From Streptomyces ortus (lineage in GTDB: Bacteria > Actinomycetota > Actinomycetes > Streptomycetales > Streptomycetaceae): a stretch of 64,000 nucleotides of DNA. The position numbers and the translations under genes were made by a program. Positions 49,051 through 59,645 of the stretch are shown one piece after another. Position 1 is the stretch's first letter. The number at the start of each line of letters is the position of its first letter. The DNA is taken from the NCBI RefSeq assembly GCF_026341275.1, contig NZ_JAIFZO010000002.1, forward strand, positions 3,750,118-3,814,117, given 5' to 3'. Under the pieces are notes generated by a model, which saw nothing but the letters and a program-made list of their open reading frames with translations, was not told where the DNA came from and made no database searches.

Positions 49051-49493
49051 GCGGGCGGACGGCACCCGGTCGTGGACCCGACGCCCCCCGCCGACAGCCC
49101 GGCCACCAGCCATGAGTGGGCCAGCGAGGCGACGGTCTCCCAGAACCCCTCCGGCTGTTCCGGCCCGCCCGCTGTGAGCACGAGCGTCCGGCCGTCCGAA
49201 CCCACCCTCATCCAGCAGCGTGGGCCGTGATGCACCGCCACGACCAGGGCCCCCGGGCAGGACGCGGCCAGCGCGGCGGCCCGGCACGCCCCCTCACCTC
49301 GTTCGACCAGCACGTCACCCAGCACCGGCCACGGGTGCCGGGCCGAGGTCCGGACCCTGACATGGTCATCCACGAAGAGGGCGCCGGACCGTGTGTTCAG
49401 CAGTACGGTCCGGACCCGCACCACCGCATCGTGATCGCGGTCGTACGCGGACGGGGAGAGCGCCCTCCGGGACACCGCGGCGAGGAGCGTCAT
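48957..49493 (-). CDS. Hypothetical protein coupled to the GT-B-like gene
   Basis: 178 residues from ATG 49493. The start overlaps the upstream stop codon (ATGA on the minus strand), which supports the gene being real and co-translated with the GT-B-like protein. The N-terminal 125 residues look alpha/beta and ordered (DAVVRVRTVLLNTRSGALFVD; ALVVAVHHGPRCWMRVGSDG); the tail of 45 residues is Ser/Arg/Pro-rich and overlaps the NB-ARC gene in antisense by 94 bases, so it may be non-conserved. I do not recognise a family. The long frame that continues upstream to 50231 is rejected, as it lies inside the GT-B-like gene. Confidence 0.6.
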   Translation of the reverse strand: MTLLAAVSRRALSPSAYDRDHDAVVRVRTVLLNTRSGALFVDDHVRVRTSARHPWPVLGDVLVERGEGACRAAALAASCPGALVVAVHHGPRCWMRVGSDGRTLVLTAGGPEQPEGFWETVASLAHSWLVAGLSAGGVGSTTGCRPPAHDPSGPPRSNRRSRERTASASSYPDRPTDA

Positions 49494-50746
49494 CGTGGCA
49501 GCACGCTCCCTGGTCCGTCGTAGCGCACCGGCAGCGGGAGGCGTGCCGGTTCGGTGGTGGTCCTGGCCGCCGGTGCCCGCAGATGGAGCTTGCGGTAGAG
49601 CAGTGCGCGCATCCTGCGGGCGAACCGGCCGGGTTCGGAGGTGATCCGGGCCGCGACCCGTTCGTAGCGGCGCGCGCCGCGGAACGCGGAACCCCGTTTC
49701 AGCTGCGGACGCACCGGCCGGTCCTCCCGCAGTCGCGGGGCGAACGACATCAGCTCGGCCATCGGTGAGCCCGGATCGACCGGCGCGTCGGAGCGGCCCG
49801 CCATCAGCACCGGCGCACCGGTCATCGCGCCGTAGAGCGTCACCGATCCGTGGTCGCCCACGATGTGGTCGGCGGCGACGAGCGTGCCGGCCCAGTCCTC
49901 GTACGGGCCTGCCAGGATCAGGCCGCGGCGCACCAGTTGGGCGAGCCAGGCGCGGACCTGCCAGTCGCCGTGCGCGTTCCAGACGTGGGGGTGCAGGAGC
50001 GCGGCGATCCGGTACTCGTCCTTGGGCAGTTCGGTGACCAGCCGTTCCAGCGTGTCCCACCCCTCCCCCAGCAGGGAGTCGGGGCCCCAGGTGGAGCAGA
50101 CGAGGACCAGTTGCTGCCGGGTCCCGACCCCGAGAGCCTCCCGGTACAGCGCCCGTGAGGCGAGGCTCGCGGAGATCCTGTCGAAGCACGGATCGCCCAC
50201 CACCTCGGCGACCGCCAGCGCCTCGGGGCATGCGCGGCCGAGCCTGGCCAGCTCTTCGTGGTGGGCCAGCACGATGGCCTCGGGCACCACGACCCCGTCC
50301 CGTACCAGCCGTTGCCTGCTGAGGCTGTAGGCGCCCCGCTGCGACACCGGCCGGCCGCGCTGCCCGGCTTGGACGAACTTGTTGTGCCCGGCCCCGTGAG
50401 GGAGGACGACCACGGGCGCGTGCAGTTCGTGCAGGCCGTCGTGGCCGGCGGCCAGAGCCAGGTCGAAACCTGTCTGTACCGCCTGACTCCAGGGAAGTAC
50501 CAGACCTCCCAGCCGTTCGAGGAACTCACCGACCCCGTTGCTGAACACGTCGGGTGCCTGGGTGAAGAAGAGCTGCACCCGGGTCTCCCCCTCCAGCAGG
50601 CGTATCGTGTCGAGCAGCCGCTGACCCGCTGTCACGGTGTGCACCACGACCAGGACCCTCCTGCGGGTCCGGCGGGTGGCCCAGCGCTCGACATCCAGCC
50701 GCACCGGCACATGCCGCCACTGCGGCTCCGGCACTGTCACGCTCAT
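49490..50746 (-). CDS. Uncharacterised GT-B-like protein (CDP-glycerol glycerophosphotransferase-like)
   Basis: 418 residues from ATG 50746 with GGGGGA eight bases upstream on the minus strand; the frame continues to 51664 but without support. The N-terminal half begins with a Rossmann-like RRVLVVVHTVTAGQRLLDTI and contains VQLFFTQAPDVFSNGV and VVVLPHGAGHNKFV; the second half has LVLVCSTWGPDSLLG and the acceptor/donor motif VAADHIVGDHGSVTLYGAMTGAPVL, the pattern of GT-B enzymes of the glycerophosphotransferase group (H-G-D/T-x2-T). Related Streptomyces proteins have carried the misleading name translation initiation factor 2. Wall teichoic-acid-like or glycolipid transfer is possible. It is divergent from the SARP gene and coupled to the next small gene. 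Confidence 0.72.
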   Translation of the reverse strand: MSVTVPEPQWRHVPVRLDVERWATRRTRRRVLVVVHTVTAGQRLLDTIRLLEGETRVQLFFTQAPDVFSNGVGEFLERLGGLVLPWSQAVQTGFDLALAAGHDGLHELHAPVVVLPHGAGHNKFVQAGQRGRPVSQRGAYSLSRQRLVRDGVVVPEAIVLAHHEELARLGRACPEALAVAEVVGDPCFDRISASLASRALYREALGVGTRQQLVLVCSTWGPDSLLGEGWDTLERLVTELPKDEYRIAALLHPHVWNAHGDWQVRAWLAQLVRRGLILAGPYEDWAGTLVAADHIVGDHGSVTLYGAMTGAPVLMAGRSDAPVDPGSPMAELMSFAPRLREDRPVRPQLKRGSAFRGARRYERVAARITSEPGRFARRMRALLYRKLHLRAPAARTTTEPARLPLPVRYDGPGSVLPR

Positions 50747-51025
50747 CGTCGAAATCCCCCGGTTCTTCCTGCATCGCCTTCGCGACCGCGCTGTTTCGCG
50801 GCCGATGACACAGGGATGCCCGCGCGACCTGACGGGGGGCCTGCAGGAATCCTGCACTCCTGTGGTGGCACGGCGGGGGAACCCGAGTCCGTGCGCCCGG
50901 CACGCTTCGGTGCGCCTGTCTCTCCACCCCTGACTCCATGGAACGGCCGTAGAACAGTGGTATGGCTCACACACTTGTACGGACATCAGCGAAGGCCGTG
51001 GGAAGAAGCGCACCCGTCGGGGGGC
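50747..51025. other. Intergenic region between divergent GT-B-like and SARP genes
   Basis: 279 bases containing both promoters. I found no strong palindrome or clear heptameric SARP direct repeats here, so a binding site for the adjacent regulator cannot be claimed. Confidence 0.5.
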
Positions 51026-54000
51026 ATGGTGGAACTTCTTGCTCTGGGACCTGTGGAACTCTGGCACGACCAGCGACAGCACGAACTCGGATCGCTGAAG
51101 GAACGCCGCGTGCTGGCCGTTCTGATCCATGCCCGTGGTGAACCGGTGTCGGCGAACACGCTGATGGACCGGGTCTGGGACGGCGAGCCGCCCCTGACGG
51201 CCCTGGACACACTGCAGAGTTACCTCTCGCGGCTCAGGGGGCGGCTGCGCCGGGCGGTCGGTGACGACAGGGTGGGGGTGGAACGGCCCTCCCAGCGGCT
51301 GTACCAACTGCGCGCCGATCCGGAGGACATCGACCTGCTGCGCTTCCGGCGGCTGCGCTCGGACGCACTGGCCGCGGCGGCGCGGGGTGAACGCCCGCTG
51401 GCCATAGGGCTGTTGCGTACCGCCGAAGCGCTGTGGCGCAGTGAACCCCTGACCGAGTTCAGTGAGAGTTCCTGGGCGCACTCCGCACGGGCCCGGCTGA
51501 CCGAGGACCACCGCCGGGTCCGGGAGGAACGGATCGCTCTGGAGCTGGAGTTGGGCCGTCACGCGGACCTCGTGGGCGAACTGCGGGAGCTGGCCAGCCA
51601 GAGCCCGTTCGCCCAGCAGGTGATCGGTTCCCTGATGCTGGCCCTGTACCGTTCCGGACGTCACGACGAAGCACTCGCCGTCTACCGGAACACCCGCACA
51701 CGATTACACGAGAGCCAGGGCATCGAGCCGACCGCGGAACTGCGGCAGCTCCATCTGCGCATGCTGGAACAGGACCGGGACCTCTTACGGACGGAGTCGG
51801 GCCCCCGTGACCCGGCCCCGCGTGCGGAGCCCCGCAACTGTCTGCCGCGGGACATTCCCGATTTCACCGGGCGGGCGGGTGAACTGCGCATCCTGCTCGC
51901 CGATTCCGAAGCCGGCCGGCCGGCCGCGAGCGCTCTGCCGGTGACCGTGATCCACGGAATGCCGGGCATCGGGAAGACGGCGCTGGCGGTACATGCCTCG
52001 CACCGTCTGTCCCCGGTGTATCCGGACTCCCAGTTCTGGGTGGACATGCGGGGCCACAGCGGGCAGCAGCCGCTCGACCCGGCGGACGCCCTGGCCCATC
52101 TGCTGCACGCCACCGGCGGGACCGGTGAACTGCCCGCCACGCTGGACGAGCGGGCGACCAGGTGGCGCGAGTGGACGGCCGGGCGTCGGGTGCTCGTGGT
52201 CCTGGACAACGTGCGGGACGCCGCTCAGGTCGGTCCTCTGCTGCCCGGCTCCCCCACCTGCCGGGTCCTTGTGACCACACGGGGCCGACTGGCCGGGCTG
52301 GACGGCGCCGCGCATCTGTTCGTGGACACCCTGTCCCGGGAGGAGGCCGCGGCCCTCTTCACCCGGATCGTCGGTGCGTCGAGGGTGTCCGGCGACCCGG
52401 AGTGCCTGCGGCGGATCGTGGAGGCCTGCGCATGCCATCCGCTGGCCCTGCAGGTCCTGGCGAGCCGCTTCCGCCACCGGGACTCCTGGGACCTGCAGCA
52501 TATGCTCGACCGGCTGGCACACGCGACGAGTCCGTTACAGGAGTTCGACACGGTGATCAGCGCGGTGTTCCGGTTCTCGTACACGGAACTCAGCTCCCCA
52601 GCGCAGGAGTTGGTCCGACGCCTCGCCCTGCACCCCGGCTCCGACATCACCCTTGAGGCGGCCTCGGCACTCGCCGGACCGGACCCCGAAGAGGATCCCC
52701 AACAGAATCCCGGACCGGATCGCGGACCGGATCGTGGGCGGACGGCCGGGCGGGCGGCCGAGGCCCTGGAGCGATCCGTCGAGGAACTCATCGACTCCAG
52801 CCTCCTGGAGGAGCCGGTCCGCGGACGCCACCGGCTGCACGACCTCACCCGGGCCTACGCCCTGCAGGTGTGCCTGCGCACGGACCCGGAAGCGGTCCGG
52901 CACGCCTCGGTCGGCCGTCTCGTCGCCCACTACCTCACCACCGCGTACCGGGCCGACCGGCTCTGCCACCCCCATCGCAGGGTGGTCGACCTGAACCTCC
53001 CCGCACCGGCCCGGCCGCTGTCCGCACCGACGTTCGCGGACGCGGACGGGGCCTCGGTGTGGCTGACCGTGGAGCGCGCCAATCTCGTGGCGGTCGCGCG
53101 CACGGCCGCCGCCGGACATCCGGAGTACGCGGCCCTGTTCCCGCACGTGCTGGCCAGATCCCTCAAGCTGTGGGGCGCGTGGGACATCGAGGCCGAACTC
53201 TTCGAAGCGGCCGTACCGGTCCTGCGCGCGTCCGGCGATCGGGCCGCGCTGGCCCAGACCCTCACCGACCACGCGGACCTGCTGGCGCAGCGCGACCATG
53301 GTGCGGCCCTGCGCTGTGCGACCGAGGCGCTGGCGATCCACGAGGACCTGTGCCATGCGCCCGGCCGTGCGGACGCCCTCTTCCAGTCGGGCCGCGCCCA
53401 CCTGGCGGCGGGCCACGGCGATACCTCGCTACGTGTCCTGGACCAGGCGCTGACGCTGTACCGCGAGGTGGGCGACCGCTCCGGCGAGGCCGAGTGCCTC
53501 AACGTCCAGGGCGGGGTTCTGTACTACGCGGGGCGCTACGACGAGGCTCTCCAGAAGGTCCAGGCCATGGAGGCCATATACGAGGCCCTGCCCGACCCGT
53601 ACGGGCTCGCGCAGGCGCTCAACAACAGGGGGGAACTGGCCTTCCTCCAGGGGCGTTACGCCGATGCCCAGGGCTGCTACGAGAGGTCGCGTGTCCTGAT
53701 GCGGCAGCACGGCGGCCGTGTCGACCTGGCGATTCTCGACACCAACCTCGGCAGGGTGCACCAGGCGGTCGGCGAGACGGACCAGGCGCTGCGCTGTTTC
53801 AAGAGAGCTCTGGCCGCCCACCGGTTCAGTGGCGACGCCCTGGGCGAGGCCGACGTGTTGATCAGCATGGGTACGTCCTACGCCGGGTCGGGGCGCCGGG
53901 GCGAGGCGTTGCTGCATCTCACGATGGCGGAGCAGGTGGCCACCCGCATCGACAACCCGTACGAGCGGATGCGGGCGTTGATCGCGGCGGCGGACGTCCA

Positions 54001-54259
54001 GCGCGAGTCGGGACGGCTCGACACCGCGGCGAAGGGGTACGAGCAGGCCCTCGAGGTGGCCGAGCGCATCGAGTTCCCCATGGGCTCCGCCCACGCGCTC
54101 GCGGGACTCGCGCGGATCGCGTCCCTGTCCCCCCGCCCGACCGACCGAAGCGCCGACCACGGCGAGCGTGCCGTCGCTCTGTACCGCGGCCTGGGCGCGG
54201 AGGCGGACGCCGCGAAGCTTCTTCAGTTCCTGAAGAGTCACAGGTCGACCGGCTCCTGA
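51026..54259 (+). CDS. AfsR/SARP-type regulator with NB-ARC and TPR domains
   Basis: 1077 residues; ATG 51026 and GTG 51029 are adjacent candidates after a GGGGGG tract. Residues 1-95: OmpR-like winged helix of SARPs (LGPVELW, LKERRVLAVLIHARGEPVS, ALDTLQSYLSRLRGRLR). Residues about 100-255: bacterial transcriptional activation domain (LLRFRRLRSDALAAAARGE; QQVIGSLMLALYRSGRHDEA). Residues about 275-620: NB-ARC with Walker A VIHGMPGIGKTA, Walker B VLVVLDNVRD and ACHPLALQVLA. The rest is TPR repeats (LAQALNNRGELAFLQGRYAD). AfsR-type proteins bind promoters of antibiotic or developmental genes after activation through ATP hydrolysis or phosphorylation. Codons 227, 254 and 504 are TTA, a strong bldA signature. 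No antibiotic gene cluster is next to it in this window. Confidence 0.92.
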   Translation: MVELLALGPVELWHDQRQHELGSLKERRVLAVLIHARGEPVSANTLMDRVWDGEPPLTALDTLQSYLSRLRGRLRRAVGDDRVGVERPSQRLYQLRADPEDIDLLRFRRLRSDALAAAARGERPLAIGLLRTAEALWRSEPLTEFSESSWAHSARARLTEDHRRVREERIALELELGRHADLVGELRELASQSPFAQQVIGSLMLALYRSGRHDEALAVYRNTRTRLHESQGIEPTAELRQLHLRMLEQDRDLLRTESGPRDPAPRAEPRNCLPRDIPDFTGRAGELRILLADSEAGRPAASALPVTVIHGMPGIGKTALAVHASHRLSPVYPDSQFWVDMRGHSGQQPLDPADALAHLLHATGGTGELPATLDERATRWREWTAGRRVLVVLDNVRDAAQVGPLLPGSPTCRVLVTTRGRLAGLDGAAHLFVDTLSREEAAALFTRIVGASRVSGDPECLRRIVEACACHPLALQVLASRFRHRDSWDLQHMLDRLAHATSPLQEFDTVISAVFRFSYTELSSPAQELVRRLALHPGSDITLEAASALAGPDPEEDPQQNPGPDRGPDRGRTAGRAAEALERSVEELIDSSLLEEPVRGRHRLHDLTRAYALQVCLRTDPEAVRHASVGRLVAHYLTTAYRADRLCHPHRRVVDLNLPAPARPLSAPTFADADGASVWLTVERANLVAVARTAAAGHPEYAALFPHVLARSLKLWGAWDIEAELFEAAVPVLRASGDRAALAQTLTDHADLLAQRDHGAALRCATEALAIHEDLCHAPGRADALFQSGRAHLAAGHGDTSLRVLDQALTLYREVGDRSGEAECLNVQGGVLYYAGRYDEALQKVQAMEAIYEALPDPYGLAQALNNRGELAFLQGRYADAQGCYERSRVLMRQHGGRVDLAILDTNLGRVHQAVGETDQALRCFKRALAAHRFSGDALGEADVLISMGTSYAGSGRRGEALLHLTMAEQVATRIDNPYERMRALIAAADVQRESGRLDTAAKGYEQALEVAERIEFPMGSAHALAGLARIASLSPRPTDRSADHGERAVALYRGLGAEADAAKLLQFLKSHRSTGS

Positions 54260-54293
54260 GGATCAGCCCAGGAGCCGGCGTCCGCACTCCGTC

Positions 54294-54329
54294 GGCCCCC
54301 GTCAGTCCCGAACCGCGCTGACGGGGGCC
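54294..54329. terminator. Terminator between the SARP gene and the small membrane peptide gene
   Basis: Perfect 12-base arms GGCCCCCGTCAG (54294-54305) and CTGACGGGGGCC (54318-54329) with a 12-base loop. It can serve both converging genes. Confidence 0.82.
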
Positions 54330-54339
54330 AGTGGTGGGA

Positions 54340-54423
54340 TCACCACATCCAGCGGAGCACCACCGGCGCCGTGTAGGCGGCGAGCAGGACGGGGAGGGCG
54401 GCGACGTAGACCTTGTGCAGCAT
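54340..54423 (-). CDS. 27-residue hydrophobic membrane peptide
   Basis: ATG 54423 has AAGGAGA at an ideal distance upstream on the minus strand, and the frame ends at TGA 54340 just before a terminator. The peptide starts MLHKVYVAALPVLLAAYT and ends VVLRWMW: one membrane helix with a positive N-terminus and an aromatic end. Size, ribosome site and terminator together argue for a translated small protein. It could be a regulatory membrane peptide or a toxin-like peptide. It is convergent with the SARP gene. I know of no family; conservation would decide. Confidence 0.5.
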   Translation of the reverse strand: MLHKVYVAALPVLLAAYTAPVVLRWMW

Positions 54424-54762
54424 GGTTCTGGTTCTCCTTGCGGGTTTGAACAACGCCGGGCCGATGCGCATGATCACGCGGCAGGCGTAAAAGTACAGCC
54501 CCCGCGGTCCCACTGGTTCCACTTTTCGAGAGTCGTCTGCACGTGCTAATGCCGGTTCGCGCACCGTTCCGGCCGCCCCCTCGCGCCGACGGCCGGAGGC
54601 CTCCGTAAAGAAGTCATGTCCGACGGGTTGCCGAGCAGTTGATTCATTACTTAAATCAACACCTGAACTAAGCGTCACCGCACCGCTCCTGGGTTCCTCG
54701 CCGCACGGGTAGGGGTTCCCGCCGACCGCTCCGCTCCCTCCACACCCGCACGGAGTCAACGT
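54424..54762. other. Intergenic region with AT-rich inverted repeat
   Basis: 339 bases between the divergent 27-residue peptide and the F5/8C-beta-helix gene. Apart from promoters it holds GTTGATT-N9-AATCAAC at 54638-54660. No other gene is supported. Confidence 0.55.
54638..54660. promoter_or_regulatory. AT-rich inverted repeat, operator candidate
   Basis: GTTGATT-CATTACTTA-AATCAAC, 7-base perfect arms. The whole 23 bases are about three-quarters A+T in a region otherwise above 65% G+C, and they lie 102 bases before the secreted beta-helix gene. Confidence 0.5.
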
Positions 54763-56949
<2,187 letters not shown>

Positions 56950-56969
56950 CAGCCGGCTGAACAGCGTTC

Positions 56970-57002
56970 GCGGCCCGTCCTCCCACCGGGAGGGCGGGCC
57001 GC
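56970..57002 (+). terminator. Terminator after the secreted beta-helix gene
   Basis: 15-base arms (56970-56984 and 56988-57002) with one G-U pair and a 3-base loop ACC, 21 bases after the stop codon. Confidence 0.85.
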
Positions 57003-57023
57003 GTGCTGGGCGAGATCATCGAC

Positions 57024-57063
57024 GGTTTATCATATGAGCACCGCCTAGCTCGAAAGATAAACC
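57024..57063 (+). promoter_or_regulatory. Inverted repeat in front of the GAPDH gene
   Basis: GGTTTATC (57024-57031) and GATAAACC (57056-57063) are exact inverted copies separated by 24 bases; the second ends one base before the GTG start. It could be two half-sites for a regulator or an RNA stem that hides the start. Confidence 0.55.
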
Positions 57064-57064
57064 T

Positions 57065-58519
57065 GTGACTGTCAATGACGACTCGTTCACCAACTGGAAG
57101 AACCGCGAGGAGATCGCGGAGTCGATGATCCCGATCATCGGGAAGCTGCACCGCGAGCGGGACGTGACCGTCCTGCTGCACAGCCGCTCCTTGGTGAACA
57201 AGTCGGTGGTCAGCATCCTCAAGACCCACCGGTTCGCCCGGCAGATCGCCGGAGCGGAACTGTCGGTCACCGAGACCCTGCCCTATCTGCGGGCGCTGAC
57301 CACGCTCGACCTCGGCCCCTCCCAGATCGACATCGGGATGCTCGCCGCCACCCACCGCGGAGACGACCGCGGCCTCACGGTCGAGGCCTTCACCGCCGAG
57401 GCCGTCGCCGGTGCCACGGGCGCCGACAAGATCGAGAGCCGCTCGGGTCGCGATGTCGTCCTGTACGGCTTCGGCCGCATCGGCCGCCTGGTCGCCCGCC
57501 TGCTCATCGAGAAGGCCGGTTCCGGCAACGGCCTGCGCCTGCGTGCGGTCGTCGTCCGCCGGAACGGTGGACGGGCCGCCGACGATCTCGTGAAGCGCGC
57601 CTCGCTGCTGCGCCGCGACTCGATCCACGGCCAGTTCCAGGGCACGATCACCGTCGACGAGGCGAGCAGCACGATCCTCGCCAACGGCAACGCGATCAAG
57701 GTGATCTACGCGAACGACCCGTCGGAGGTCGACTACACGGCGTACGGCATCAGGGACGCCGTCCTCATCGACAACACCGGCATCTGGCGCGACCGCGAGG
57801 GTCTGTCGCAGCACCTGCGCCCCGGCATCGACAAGGTCGTGCTGACCGCCCCCGGCAAGGGTGACGTGCCCAACATCGTGCACGGCGTCAACCACGACAT
57901 GATCAAACCGGACGAGCGGATCCTGTCCTGCGCGTCCTGCACCACGAACGCGATCGTCCCGCCGCTGAAGGCGATGGCCGACGAGTACGGCGTGCTGCGC
58001 GGGCACGTGGAGACCGTCCACTCGTTCACCAACGACCAGAACCTGCTGGACAACTACCACAAGGCCGACCGCCGTGGCCGCTCGGCGCCGCTCAACATGG
58101 TGATCACCGAGACGGGCGCCGCCTCCGCCGTGGCCAAGGCACTGCCCGATCTCGACGCGCCGATCACCGGCAGCTCGATCCGGGTCCCGGTGCCGGACGT
58201 GTCGATCGCGATCCTCAGCCTGCGGCTCGGCCGGGAGACCACCCGGGAGGAAGTCCTCGACCACCTGCGGAACGTGTCGCTGACCTCACCGCTGAAGCGG
58301 CAGATCGACTTCACCACCGCCCCCGACGCGGTCTCCAGCGACTTCATGGGCTCGCGCCACGCCTCGATCGTCGACGCCGGCGCCACCAAGGTCGACGGCG
58401 ACAACGCGATCCTCTACCTCTGGTACGACAACGAGTTCGGCTACTCCTGCCAGGTCGTCCGGGTCGTCCAGCATGTGACGGGGGTCGAGTACCCGACGTA
58501 TCCGGCACCCGCGGCCTGA
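57065..58519 (+). CDS. gap: Glyceraldehyde-3-phosphate dehydrogenase with N-terminal extension
   Basis: 484 residues from GTG 57065. Residues 1 to about 125 are an extension absent from ordinary GAPDH (about 335 residues), starting VNDDSFTNWKNREEIAESM and predicted helical. The NAD(P)-binding domain begins at VVLYGFGRIGRLVARLL; the catalytic Cys is in LSCASCTTNAIVPPL and the base His in HVETVHSFTNDQN-like segment (VHSFT). The C-terminal YLWYDNEFGYSCQVV is the family end. This long class occurs beside a classical gap gene in many actinobacteria, and may serve gluconeogenesis or a special condition. It is monocistronic, with its start inside an inverted repeat and after a strong terminator. Confidence 0.92.
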   Translation: MTVNDDSFTNWKNREEIAESMIPIIGKLHRERDVTVLLHSRSLVNKSVVSILKTHRFARQIAGAELSVTETLPYLRALTTLDLGPSQIDIGMLAATHRGDDRGLTVEAFTAEAVAGATGADKIESRSGRDVVLYGFGRIGRLVARLLIEKAGSGNGLRLRAVVVRRNGGRAADDLVKRASLLRRDSIHGQFQGTITVDEASSTILANGNAIKVIYANDPSEVDYTAYGIRDAVLIDNTGIWRDREGLSQHLRPGIDKVVLTAPGKGDVPNIVHGVNHDMIKPDERILSCASCTTNAIVPPLKAMADEYGVLRGHVETVHSFTNDQNLLDNYHKADRRGRSAPLNMVITETGAASAVAKALPDLDAPITGSSIRVPVPDVSIAILSLRLGRETTREEVLDHLRNVSLTSPLKRQIDFTTAPDAVSSDFMGSRHASIVDAGATKVDGDNAILYLWYDNEFGYSCQVVRVVQHVTGVEYPTYPAPAA

Positions 58520-58702
58520 CCACGGCACCGCCCAGGAACGCGCGGGACAGTACGCGTGGTCCTGGGCCGCCGTGCCGGAATCCCGGGACGGCGTGATCCA
58601 CACGCGGCAGAATGGCGGGGACGACGCTTCGATGCCGCCACGGCGGCCGCAGACGCCCAGGACACGTACGGCGGGTCCGGACGTGTCCGGGAGAGGAAAG
58701 AC

Positions 58703-59515
58703 ATGAGTGAGAGCCAGGCCCCGTCCAGCGGTTCCGGGAGGCTCAACACCGGGGTGGCGCACAACGCCCGGGTCTGGAACTACTGGATCGGCGGGAAGGA
58801 CAACTACGAGGTCGACCAGGCCGTCGGCGACCAGGTCGCCGGCATGTTCCCGGTGATCCGCGAGGTGGCCCGCGCCGACCGGGAGTTCCTGGGACGCGCG
58901 GTGCGTCAACTGGTCGACGAGCGCGGGGTCCGGCAGTTCCTGGACATCGGCACCGGTCTGCCGACCCTGGACAACACGCACGAGATAGCGCAGCGGTCCG
59001 CACCCGACGCGCGCATCGTGTACGTGGACAACGACCCGATCGTGCTCGCGCACGCGCGGACGCTGCTGACCAGTACTCCCGAGGGGGCCACCGACTACAT
59101 CGACGCCGACGTCCACCGCCCCGAGAGCATCATCGAGCGTGCCTCGGCGACCCTGGACCTCGACCGGCCCGTCGCCGTGATGATGCTGGGCATCCTCAAC
59201 TTCGTCCTCGACACCCCCAAGGCCCAGGACATCGTGCGCCAGGTCATGGCGGCGGTCCCGTCCGGCAGCTACCTGGTCCTCACCCACCCCACCACCGACC
59301 CCGACCTCGGGGGCGAGGGCAACGTGGCGGCGATGAAGTTCTGGAACGAGAACGCCACCCCGCCGATCACCGCCCGTACCCGCGCGGAGGTCACCGCCTT
59401 CTTCGAGGGTCTGGAGTTCCTCGAACCGGGCCTGGTCTCCTGCACGCACTGGCACCCCGGTACGGGCTCTCCCGTCACGGTCCCCCAGTTCGGCGCGGTG
59501 GCCGTCAAGCCCTGA
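58703..59515 (+). CDS. DUF574 S-adenosylmethionine-dependent methyltransferase
   Basis: 270 residues from ATG 58703, with GAGAGGAAAG upstream; a longer frame to 58556 is not needed. The N-terminal motif HNARVWNYWIGGKDNYEVD and QFLDIGTGLPT (SAM-binding loop), VYVDNDPIVLAHART and AVMMLGILNFVLDT are those of the DUF574/SAM methyltransferase family, which is greatly expanded in Streptomyces, with many paralogues of unknown target. Some are found in conservons or near developmental regulators. It is single here, followed by a PPOX protein gene on the same strand 130 bases later. Confidence 0.9.
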   Translation: MSESQAPSSGSGRLNTGVAHNARVWNYWIGGKDNYEVDQAVGDQVAGMFPVIREVARADREFLGRAVRQLVDERGVRQFLDIGTGLPTLDNTHEIAQRSAPDARIVYVDNDPIVLAHARTLLTSTPEGATDYIDADVHRPESIIERASATLDLDRPVAVMMLGILNFVLDTPKAQDIVRQVMAAVPSGSYLVLTHPTTDPDLGGEGNVAAMKFWNENATPPITARTRAEVTAFFEGLEFLEPGLVSCTHWHPGTGSPVTVPQFGAVAVKP

Positions 59516-59645
59516 CGGTCAGGGGCCGGGCGCGGAGGCGGCGGCGAGCGGCGGGAGCGTCGAGTGGCGGGGGTGCACGCGGGGCGTGAGGATGCAGTCG
59601 CGGGAGGTCCTCACCCTGCGGGCCCGCCCAGATGGAGGAGTGCAC

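Noticed and set aside
49494..50231. Continuation of the 178-residue gene's frame to a 424-residue protein.
   Set aside because: It lies wholly inside the GT-B-like gene on the same strand; the ATGA junction fixes the start at 49493.
49490..54259. A secondary-metabolite gene cluster around the SARP regulator.
   Set aside because: No PKS, NRPS, terpene, lanthipeptide or other core biosynthetic gene is present nearby.
51026..54423. The SARP gene plus the 27-residue peptide as an afsR-afsS pair.
   Set aside because: AfsS is about 63 residues with repeats and is on the same strand as afsR; this peptide is shorter, hydrophobic and convergent.
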